Below, one piece after another: positions 1 to 6,856 of a DNA stretch of 28,291 nucleotides; positions within the stretch are counted from its first letter, which is position 1; each line of letters starts with the position of its first letter. The stretch is from a virus: the IMG/VR virus record IMGVR_UViG_3300012936_004099, positions 1 through 28,291 of that record; one strand, 5' to 3'. A program made the translations under genes and the position numbers. The notes under the pieces were generated by a model, which had not been told where the DNA came from, searched no databases, and saw only the letters and a program-made list of their open reading frames with translations.

Positions 1-1813
1 AACCAATGTCAGAACCATCACCAGTAGTATCATTTGACCTGTAGTTTGTAGCAGTGACTTCTCCAGTTACTGTAAGATTTCCAGTTTGACCCTCCAATCT
101 CATTCTTTCAGCTCTTCCATAACTTGTTTGTCGTCTATAGAAGATAAAGTCACCAATATCGCCAGAAGAATATCCATTAGTATGAAACTCTAGATCATAT
201 CTAAAGCTATTACCAACTTTATTTAATCTAATATTATGATAGTAAGTAGAGTTTAAATCAGTGCTATTATTACCAGTAAAGTTAATGCCCATAGCACCGG
301 CACCACTACCAATAATCATCGATGTTTCTGCATCAGTAGCATCTATTTGCTCACCGATATTAACTCTACCAACAAATGTTGATATACCACTTACATTTAA
401 GGTATCAGTTTCAGTATGTCCTGTTACATCAATACCACCACTAGTTGTTTCAAATTTCTTAGAGTTATTATGATAAAGTGATACCCCTGCATTTTCAACT
501 GCAATAATATAAGACTCATTACCTGCTGCATTTGTCCAAGCATTTGTACCACCAGCTCTTATAAGAACTCCACCAGTATTGCCAATAATTTTAAATGAAT
601 TTGTATCTTGATAAATTTCGGAGGTATGGAATTTTAATCTATCATTACCGCCCCCAGAACTCAATCCAAACCGAATTTCCGATTCACTTATATCAATATG
701 ATTTCGGAATGTAGTTACACCTGTTACATCTAGTCCATCACCAAGAATTCTCAAACCAGATCTTGCAGTTACAAGTCCGATAGAATCAATATTTGTAACA
801 TCTTCGTAAGTTAATGTTCCGCCTATTGATATATTTCCACTAACATTAAAATTACCAGTTACATTATTGGTAATGAATCCCGCACCATTAGTTAATTGAT
901 TTGTATTGGTAAATGATGTAGTTATAAATCCTGCACCATTAATTAATTGATTTGTATTGGTAAATGATGTGGTAATGAATCCCGCACCATTAGTTAATTG
1001 ATTTGTATTGGTAAATGATGTAGTTATAAATCCTGCACCATTAGTTAATTGATTTGTATTTGTTGGTATTGTGGGTGTATTTGTTAGATCATTATAATCT
1101 CCAGAAAATACAGATCCATTATCAGCAGCAGTAATACGACCCTGACTATCAACGGTAATATCAGCATTAGTATATGATCCCGAAGTTACAGAAGTATCTT
1201 CTAATTTATTAGAATTAATAGCGTCATCTGCTATTTTATCTGTTGAAATTACACCATTATCAATGGTCCAAGTAGTACCAGAGTTTGATACTGTAATATC
1301 TCCTTTATCACCATTAGAAATATTGTCTGCTGGAATGTTACTTAAAGCTGATCCATCTCCAACAAAAGAAGTTGCAGTAATAACACCAACAGTTAAATTA
1401 CTATTTAATACTACATCACCATTTTGATTTTTATTAACCAACTCCAACCAATTACCAGAGTGTGCAAAATATCCTTTACCTTCTGAGTGTACATGGGCAA
1501 ACATACCATGATATGTTGATGCATTAGGCAATGATCCTAAATTAGCATATAAAAATGGTATTTTATTTTCGCCAGCTAAAGCGTTAATTGTTCCATTAAC
1601 ATCTAATGTTTGTTTTGGTTGCGTACTACCAATACCTACAGAATATCCAGTTCCAACAACTACATTAGATTGAACTTTTCCACCAATAGAAACATCTGTA
1701 CTAATTGCAACTGTATTTGCATTTAAATTGATGTTATTGGGACTTGTTAAATTTGGGGTGCCTGATGAACCAATTAGTTCTATCTTTTTTACACCAAAAT
1801 CCTTACTCGGCAT
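1..1813 (-). CDS. Tail-fibre-like virion structural protein, C-terminus cut off by left edge
   Basis: The reading frame from ATG at 1811-1813 stays open to the left edge, giving 604 codons without a stop; the C-terminus lies outside. The N-terminus (MPSKDFGVKKIELIGSSGTP) and the segment around residues 85-125 (MFAHVH, GKGYFAH, NWLELVNK) are ones I recognise from fibre-like structural proteins of T4-like cyanophages. A linker with ITVDSQGRITAADNG follows, then four 17-residue repeats (TNTNQLTNGAGFITTSF type), a GGTLTYEDVTNIDSIG segment, and beta-rich text with ISESEIRFG and SLYHNNSKKFET. It is probably a trimeric beta-structured fibre or baseplate-attached adhesin. It follows the S8 protease by 17 bases and lies in the same operon. 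The ribosome site is weak (AAAAAAGAC before ATG). The structural class is confident; which virion part it forms is inference. Confidence 0.85.
   Translation of the reverse strand, partial: MPSKDFGVKKIELIGSSGTPNLTSPNNINLNANTVAISTDVSIGGKVQSNVVVGTGYSVGIGSTQPKQTLDVNGTINALAGENKIPFLYANLGSLPNASTYHGMFAHVHSEGKGYFAHSGNWLELVNKNQNGDVVLNSNLTVGVITATSFVGDGSALSNIPADNISNGDKGDITVSNSGTTWTIDNGVISTDKIADDAINSNKLEDTSVTSGSYTNADITVDSQGRITAADNGSVFSGDYNDLTNTPTIPTNTNQLTNGAGFITTSFTNTNQLTNGAGFITTSFTNTNQLINGAGFITTSFTNTNQLTNGAGFITNNVTGNFNVSGNISIGGTLTYEDVTNIDSIGLVTARSGLRILGDGLDVTGVTTFRNHIDISESEIRFGLSSGGGNDRLKFHTSEIYQDTNSFKIIGNTGGVLIRAGGTNAWTNAAGNESYIIAVENAGVSLYHNNSKKFETTSGGIDVTGHTETDTLNVSGISTFVGRVNIGEQIDATDAETSMIIGSGAGAMGINFTGNNSTDLNSTYYHNIRLNKVGNSFRYDLEFHTNGYSSGDIGDFIFYRRQTSYGRAERMRLEGQTGNLTVTGEVTATNYRSNDTTGDGSDIG
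869..1060 (-). repeat. Four 51-bp tandem repeats in the fibre gene, arranged as a duplicated 102-bp unit
   Basis: The 51-bp unit encodes 17 residues with NQLTNGAGFITTSF as its core. Copies one and three share wobble bases that copies two and four lack, and vice versa. The block 869-958 matches 971-1060 with one mismatch (942 versus 1044, Ile versus Thr). This shows a 51-bp duplication that diverged, followed by a later duplication of the 102-bp pair. Confidence 0.9.
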
Positions 1814-1827
1814 AAGTCTTTTTTAAT

Positions 1828-1835
1828 TATTTATT
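1828..1835 (-). promoter_or_regulatory. Possible late promoter motif AATAAATA before the left fibre gene
   Basis: The minus strand reads GAATAAATAATT, close to the T4 late promoter core TATAAATA. It overlaps the TAA stop of the protease gene and ends 14 bases before the fibre ATG, so any leader would be very short. In DNA this AT-rich the motif arises often by chance. Confidence 0.3.
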
Positions 1836-3759
1836 CGTATGAAAAATTGATTCCGTCTATATTTATTCCTTCAATAGATGGTCTCAAATCTGTAGCATAT
1901 GGATTATAACTAACTCCTGATCTTGCACCTCTTAAATTATAACTTCCAGTCCAATAACTTGTTTGGGTATCATCGTTATTTGGAGAATAAAACCCAGTAC
2001 CAGAATTAGTTGATGTGGTTATGGGCAAAACAGTAGTACCATGATCCTTTAACCAGTTATGTACTGTTCTAGAATCTGCAGTTGGATTTGCTTGTAAAAA
2101 TAATGCAATTAAACCACATGCAACTGGAGCTGCAGCAGAAGTTCCATTAAAGGATGCATCATAAAATCTAGAATCATCATATCTTTCATAATCTTCATAA
2201 GCAGAAACTCCATTTGTTCCTGCAGCTAGAGTCTCATCTGCTGGTGCCCAAACATCAATACCAGGTCCATTATTTGAATATGTTGCTTGTTGTTCTGCAC
2301 CATAGTCAGTCAAAGTATCTTCTAATGCACCAACACATACAACTGGATGGAAATCTTTTGTTTCATCAAATCCAATTCCTTGAGGATTCATCCAGTCACG
2401 ATGATTACAAGGAACTGTAGTTGATGGAAACTCAGATCTTGGATCAGTTGAACTGAAATAATCATCTTCCAAATAGTTTAATCTATCTGGATCATCTGCA
2501 CCAATACCCAGTCTTTGATTATTATTTCCAGCTGCTGCAACATAGATAACACCTTCCGACATTAGTTCGTTTCCAGCAGCATCAGTTGAATTGGAACGTG
2601 CTGAAGATGACCAAGATTTATACGCACCACTTACTTGATTATTAAGACCATTCTTCATTGCTGTGACTTGATCTGTTGTTCCAGCATTACCAGTAAAAGA
2701 ACCTGTTGCACCACGGAACCTATAGATTACAGTATCTCCAGCAGAAAATGCTGCTTGATATCCCCAACTACCATTAATAATAGTTGGATTTTTTCTGCCA
2801 GTTTCCGAATTAACTGGTTTTAGTCTTTGCCAAATTTTCATTGCATCATAACTAGCCTCAATACCCATACCAACATTATCACTGACGGCAGGCATGTTCC
2901 AAATATTTGCTTCAAAAGCATTACCAAAATTTTTACCTGCTACTAATGATGCACATGCAGTTCCATGGCCACTGGTTAAACTATTAGATCCATCTAGAGA
3001 TGCACCCATAGATCTTGCTTCGGTATAATTTGAAGATACTGAAATAGTTCCTTCAGATTGAAATTGTGCAGATCTATTTGAACTATTTGTCCACCAACTT
3101 CTTGATTCTGATTCCGATCCAGTTACTCTACCATCAGCTCTTGTAGTTGTATATCCATTATTAATAAAATAATCCGGATCAATATAATATGGACCATCCA
3201 GAATAATATCTCTTACTCTAGATTGGTTATTTTCATTTAAAAATTCAGGATGATATTGCAAAACTCCAGAATCATGAATAATAACATCAACATTTTTTCC
3301 AGTTAAGCTATAAGAAACATCACTTTCTTGAACACTGACGGAACCTTCATTATCAGAAAAAAATGTTCCGCTTTGCCTAACAGTTGGTCTTGCTACACCC
3401 CAATTAGATCTATCCAATTCATCAGAACTTGGATTTGATGCTGGTATTCCTGATGAAAGTACATCACGGTAAAATTTTACATTCTTTTTAAATCTTTTCG
3501 TGGCAAACTGAGGTTTTGGATATGAATCTGGATTATCAACAGGAGATAATTCTATCCATTTTATATGAGGATGAGCAGCAATCTCTGATGCTTCATCTTC
3601 TGTTAATTCATAAGTTCCACGAGTGGCACTATGTTCCTTTGCATCAATGCATATAATTTTTCTATCGGGAATACCATCCTGATTAGAATCTGCAGTTAAT
3701 ACATTATGAATCTCAGCCCAATGTTCTGGACTTGTAACCGATAATTCGTATCTTTTCAT
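1831..3759 (-). CDS. Subtilisin-like serine protease (peptidase family S8) in the fibre cassette
   Basis: A 642-residue predicted endopeptidase. The S8 triad is intact: Asp163 in IHDSGV, His265 in SGHGTACASLVAG and Ser541 in FNGTSAAAPVA. The oxyanion-hole Asn is Asn412 in VAAAGNNN, and NGSWG at 330-333 fits the substrate-strand region. Residues 1-75 have no signal peptide and end in ELTEDEASEIAAHPHIKWIE, which resembles the C-terminal strand of I9 inhibitor propeptides, so autoprocessing is likely. Spacing is stretched compared with subtilisin BPN' (Asp32, His64, Ser221): 102 residues from Asp to His and 276 from His to Ser, with Ser/Asn-rich insertions. ATG overlaps the stop of the upstream fibre gene by one base (TAATG), and AGAGAG lies about 10 bases upstream. 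Lying between two fibre genes, it is probably late-expressed and may be packaged. The fold and active site are clear; the substrate is unknown. It is unrelated to the T4 prohead protease gp21. Confidence 0.93.
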   Translation of the reverse strand: MKRYELSVTSPEHWAEIHNVLTADSNQDGIPDRKIICIDAKEHSATRGTYELTEDEASEIAAHPHIKWIELSPVDNPDSYPKPQFATKRFKKNVKFYRDVLSSGIPASNPSSDELDRSNWGVARPTVRQSGTFFSDNEGSVSVQESDVSYSLTGKNVDVIIHDSGVLQYHPEFLNENNQSRVRDIILDGPYYIDPDYFINNGYTTTRADGRVTGSESESRSWWTNSSNRSAQFQSEGTISVSSNYTEARSMGASLDGSNSLTSGHGTACASLVAGKNFGNAFEANIWNMPAVSDNVGMGIEASYDAMKIWQRLKPVNSETGRKNPTIINGSWGYQAAFSAGDTVIYRFRGATGSFTGNAGTTDQVTAMKNGLNNQVSGAYKSWSSSARSNSTDAAGNELMSEGVIYVAAAGNNNQRLGIGADDPDRLNYLEDDYFSSTDPRSEFPSTTVPCNHRDWMNPQGIGFDETKDFHPVVCVGALEDTLTDYGAEQQATYSNNGPGIDVWAPADETLAAGTNGVSAYEDYERYDDSRFYDASFNGTSAAAPVACGLIALFLQANPTADSRTVHNWLKDHGTTVLPITTSTNSGTGFYSPNNDDTQTSYWTGSYNLRGARSGVSYNPYATDLRPSIEGINIDGINFSYE

Positions 3760-6700
3760 TAGATTGAAGTCTCTCTTATTAATCTATAGTTGATATTTCC
3801 ACTTATACCAGTTTCAGGAGTCCAGTCCAATCTACAATTTCCACTTCCAACGTCAATAGATGCACTAACGGAAATTAAAAGATTATTACTATACATAATT
3901 GCATATTCTTGGGAATATACTGTAACTCCATCGTTCATTATAAGAACTTTTTGTGATTGAATTCCAGATGAATGTGAGAAATATAATGTATATTCTGCAG
4001 TTTTAAAATTATCTGTTGTGAGTGACCAAGTATCTCCTAATGATGCAGTACCTGATGATGCTGTAAATGACCCTCTACTGGAATAGACACCATAGACTTC
4101 TCCAACTTGTAATGGTGTTTGTGGATTAGTGGTTCCTAGACCAACGTGAGATGCTGTTGTGTGTATACCAGATTTAGTTTGAGTGTTACTAAAATAACCA
4201 GCTCCACCTCCAGCTCCACCGCCAGCAGAATATCCTGCAATTTGAGATGTTGTAATACCAGTTAGATTGGAACCATCTCCAATAAATGATGTTGCATTTA
4301 TATTACCTGATGCAAATAAATTGCCAAAAACTGTTACACCGGATCCAATAGTACTAAATTTACTATCATTATTATGATAGATAACTGTTCCACTACTAGA
4401 AGCAACTAAGAAATTATAATTATTAGAATTATCTTGTAGAGCTATTTGACTTCCTTGTATAATTAAGTCTCCATAACCATCATCGACTATGTAACTATTA
4501 CTTGAATCGTGATAAATTTTTAAATCATCATCAGATCCTAGACGTAATTCATTAGAATCAGCAATAGTAATATTTCCAGTAATATTAATATTACCAGATC
4601 CTAAAATATTATAATTATTTAAATTTAAACTTGCTCCTAATTGTGGCGAATTGTCATCATTAACACTTGATGTAACAGTTACAACACCAGCACTTATATT
4701 TGATACGTTAAGACCAGATCCAAAATCGACTGTTCCAGCTGTACCTACAACGCTACCATTATCCGCAACAATAATTTGAGTGCCACCAGCACCTCCACCT
4801 CCTCCGCCACCACCGGAAATTAGAACTCCGGTAATATTAGTAACTCTTCCATTAGAAACGGTTATTCTAGGAGATACGCTGGAACTGCCATATGTTCCAT
4901 CTGCAACGTCCACTGTTCCAGTTAAACCAATACCAGATCCAGTAAAAGATAATGCGGTAATAATACCAGAAGTATTTAAATTATAAGTACCATCATTTAA
5001 ACCATTAGCTTTATCTACAACTCCATTAAAATTACCTACAAATGATGAAGCAGTAATAATACCGGAAGAATTTATATTTCCAGGATCTCCACTTAAAGAT
5101 GATGCATATCCCGTTACATCCCCAATAACATTACCAGTTAAATTACCAGCAAAACCTCCACCAGCAGTAATAATACCAGTAGTATTTAAATCATAAGTTC
5201 CATCCGATACTAATCCAACAGCAAGACCATTAACATTACCAGTTAAATTACCAGTAACATCACCAGTCAAATTTCCAGAAAATGTGGTTGCTGTAATTAC
5301 TCCACTAGAAGTTATATTATTTGCGGTTATACTTGATGCATTAAAACCACTAGCGGTAATAATACCAGTAGTATTTAAGTTATAAGTACCATCTTCTAAA
5401 GTGGTAGCAGTATCTGCATTACCATTTAAATTACCTACAAATGATGAAGCAGTAATAATACCAGAAGTATTTAAATTAAAACTTGATCCATTTAAACTAT
5501 CTGCTGTATCTGCATTACCGGTTAAATTTCCTACAAAACTTCCAGCAGTAATAATACCAGAAGTATTTAAATTATAACTACCATCATTCAAACCATCAGC
5601 TCTATCTACACTTCCACTAAAATTACCCGAAAATGAAGTTGCTGTAATAACACCTGAAGTATTTAAATTGTAACTACCATCAGCTAAAGAATTAGCTGTA
5701 TCTGCAATACCAGTTACATTACCGGTTACACCACCAACAAGATTACCAGTTAAAGTTCCCGCAAATTCTGACGCAGTAATAATACCTGAAGTATTTAAAT
5801 TATAGCTACCATCTTCTAAAGTGGTAGCAGTATCTGCATTACCATTTAAATTACCTACAAATGATGAAGCAGTAATAATACCAGAAGTATTTAAATTAAA
5901 ACTACCGTCTACCAAATTAGTAGCAGTATCTGCATTACCAGTTAAATTACCAGTAACATCACCAATCAAATCACCGGAAAATGAGGTTGCTGTAATAATT
6001 CCAGAAGTTTGCAAACTATATGAAACACCACTCAAATCGTTTGCTGTATCCGCATTACCAGTTAAATTTCCTTGAAAACTTCCAACAAAGTTTGAAGCGC
6101 TAATAATTCCTGTGGTATTTAAATCATAACTACTACCAGTAAGATTAGATGCAGTACCATTAACATTACCAGTTACATTGCCAGTAACATCACCAGTTAA
6201 ATCTCCAACAAATGATGATGCAGTAATAATACCAGTACTGTTTAAATTAAAGTCACCATCAGCAATAGTACCAGTTACATCACCTGTTAAATTTCCTGAG
6301 AATTCTGAAGCAGTAATAATACCAGTAGTATTTAAATTATAAAGACCATCTACTAAAGTACTAGCAGTGTCTGAGTTACCAGTTACATTACCGGTTAAAT
6401 TACCAATAAAACCACCACTAGATGTAACTATTCCTGATACATCTACAGATCCTGTTGTTTCTACATTACCATTAAAAATTGTAGTAGCAGATCCAACATG
6501 TAAAGTTGTTGTTGTAACTACCCCGGATGTATTATTTAAATTTCCGGTAACATTACCAGTTAAATCTCCAACGAATGTTGGTGCAGTAATAATACCCGAA
6601 GATTGAATATTTGTATTTCCTACTATAAATGGGAAAGTTGATATACCCGTTGTATTTACTGTTTCCCCATCTAAATTACCTTTAACTTCGGTAATAGTTG

Positions 6701-6815
6701 CAAATCCAGTAACAATTAGACCATTTGGGACGGTTAAATAACCATTTCCATCAGTTCTTGCTGCAGTGTGCAAGCCACTCAAAGACTTTAAATTTACTAC
6801 TCGTATATTACTCAT
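3759..6815 (-). CDS. Repetitive tail-fibre-like virion structural protein
   Basis: A 1018-residue fibre protein. Residues 1-65 form a non-repeated N-terminal cap (MSNIRVVNLKSLSGLHTAAR). Residues 70-630 hold roughly 16 degenerate repeats of about 33 residues, consensus YNLNTSGIITASSFVGNLTG followed by NADTATTLEDG. A Gly-rich hinge follows (668-678), then a region with SNELRLGSDDDLKIYHD (754-770), a second Gly-rich stretch (865-873), and a C-terminal domain (about 905-1018) with FKTAEYTLYF, QKVLIMNDGVTVYSQEYA and DWTPETGISG. That C-terminal domain recurs in cyanophage structural proteins. The architecture suggests a long beta-structured trimeric shaft with a globular tip. The gene is 41 bases downstream of gp14, behind a late promoter motif. 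Its ATG has no Shine-Dalgarno site; the leader carries the opposite sequence (see 6821-6831). The receptor is unknown. Confidence 0.9.
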   Translation of the reverse strand: MSNIRVVNLKSLSGLHTAARTDGNGYLTVPNGLIVTGFATITEVKGNLDGETVNTTGISTFPFIVGNTNIQSSGIITAPTFVGDLTGNVTGNLNNTSGVVTTTTLHVGSATTIFNGNVETTGSVDVSGIVTSSGGFIGNLTGNVTGNSDTASTLVDGLYNLNTTGIITASEFSGNLTGDVTGTIADGDFNLNSTGIITASSFVGDLTGDVTGNVTGNVNGTASNLTGSSYDLNTTGIISASNFVGSFQGNLTGNADTANDLSGVSYSLQTSGIITATSFSGDLIGDVTGNLTGNADTATNLVDGSFNLNTSGIITASSFVGNLNGNADTATTLEDGSYNLNTSGIITASEFAGTLTGNLVGGVTGNVTGIADTANSLADGSYNLNTSGVITATSFSGNFSGSVDRADGLNDGSYNLNTSGIITAGSFVGNLTGNADTADSLNGSSFNLNTSGIITASSFVGNLNGNADTATTLEDGTYNLNTTGIITASGFNASSITANNITSSGVITATTFSGNLTGDVTGNLTGNVNGLAVGLVSDGTYDLNTTGIITAGGGFAGNLTGNVIGDVTGYASSLSGDPGNINSSGIITASSFVGNFNGVVDKANGLNDGTYNLNTSGIITALSFTGSGIGLTGTVDVADGTYGSSSVSPRITVSNGRVTNITGVLISGGGGGGGGAGGTQIIVADNGSVVGTAGTVDFGSGLNVSNISAGVVTVTSSVNDDNSPQLGASLNLNNYNILGSGNINITGNITIADSNELRLGSDDDLKIYHDSSNSYIVDDGYGDLIIQGSQIALQDNSNNYNFLVASSSGTVIYHNNDSKFSTIGSGVTVFGNLFASGNINATSFIGDGSNLTGITTSQIAGYSAGGGAGGGAGYFSNTQTKSGIHTTASHVGLGTTNPQTPLQVGEVYGVYSSRGSFTASSGTASLGDTWSLTTDNFKTAEYTLYFSHSSGIQSQKVLIMNDGVTVYSQEYAIMYSNNLLISVSASIDVGSGNCRLDWTPETGISGNINYRLIRETSI
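5387..5483 (-). repeat. 97-bp exact direct repeat, copy 1
   Basis: Bases 5387-5483 are identical to 5807-5903, read by eye, while neighbouring fibre repeats differ at many wobble positions. The offset is 420 bp (140 codons), so a crossover between copies keeps the frame. Confidence 0.88.
5807..5903 (-). repeat. 97-bp exact direct repeat, copy 2
   Basis: Second copy of the block at 5387-5483. Identity breaks on both sides (G versus C just before, T versus A just after). Confidence 0.88.
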
Positions 6816-6841
6816 TTACTAAAGGAGGTGACTGTTGGCAT
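6812..6841 (-). CDS. Possible 9-codon leader peptide (MPTVTSFSK) overlapping the fibre start
   Basis: On the minus strand ATG at 6839-6841 opens a 9-codon frame that ends in TGA overlapping the fibre ATG as ATGA. This is the classic arrangement for translational coupling. It begins about 8 bases after the late promoter motif, so the transcript would be nearly leaderless before it and has no Shine-Dalgarno site. Such a short frame can arise by chance; translation is unproven. Confidence 0.25.
   Translation of the reverse strand: MPTVTSFSK
6821..6831 (-). promoter_or_regulatory. Anti-Shine-Dalgarno-like sequence TCACCTCCTTT in the fibre leader
   Basis: The transcript would carry UCACCUCCUUU, 11 bases identical to the conserved 3' tail of bacterial 16S rRNA. 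It ends 5 bases before the fibre ATG, where a Shine-Dalgarno site would normally be. It could bind Shine-Dalgarno-like sequences in the same or another RNA rather than the ribosome. On the plus strand the same bases are a perfect Shine-Dalgarno sequence, but no plausible plus-strand gene follows. Confidence 0.5.
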
Positions 6842-6848
6842 TTTTAGT

Positions 6849-6855
6849 TATTTAG
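6849..6855 (-). promoter_or_regulatory. Late promoter motif CTAAATA upstream of the 1018-residue fibre gene
   Basis: The minus strand reads GACTAAATAACT, containing CTAAATA, the form of the T4-like late promoter described for cyanomyoviruses (T4 itself uses TATAAATA). It sits in the 41-base gap between gp14 and the fibre gene, 33 bases before the fibre ATG, a good distance for a -10-like element. This is the best placed of the late motifs in the window. Confidence 0.6.
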
Positions 6856-6856
6856 T

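Larger units (their letters stand above)
4926..6608 (-). repeat. Roughly 16 degenerate ~99-bp coding repeats of the fibre shaft
   Basis: The period is about 33 codons with a conserved core of Gly-Ile-Ile-Thr-Ala followed by FxGNLTGN. Some copies are shortened or carry an extra GNVTG unit. Divergence between most copies is high at the DNA level, except for the 97-bp exact pair described separately. Repeats stay in frame throughout. Confidence 0.88.

Noticed and set aside
261-473. Short plus-strand reading frames throughout the window (for example 261-473, 4780-4986, 9313-9648, 14890-15180, 23806-24132).
   Set aside because: All lie antisense within clear minus-strand genes, have repetitive or Pro/Val/Ser-biased translations that mirror the sense protein, and lack recognisable domains or ribosome sites. 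The Pro-rich frame at 4780 is simply the reverse of the Gly-rich hinge.
1831-3759. The protease as the phage prohead maturation protease (gp21).
   Set aside because: T4 gp21 belongs to a different peptidase family. The motifs here (DSG, HGT, GTSAAAP) are those of subtilases, and the gene is not next to the portal or major capsid genes.
4926-6608. Regular repeats of about 99 bp that could resemble a repeat array or CRISPR.
   Set aside because: They are degenerate coding repeats, in frame across the whole fibre gene, with no constant short repeat separated by unique spacers.
6821-6845. A perfect plus-strand Shine-Dalgarno sequence AAAGGAGGTGA suggesting a plus-strand gene.
   Set aside because: The only nearby plus-strand start is a TTG that reaches a stop after about six codons. 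The sequence is more meaningful as the complement in the minus-strand leader.
6816-6856. A transcription terminator after gp14.
   Set aside because: The 41-base gap has no convincing stem-loop followed by a T run on the minus strand; the late promoter motif explains it better. No terminator could be supported in any other gap.
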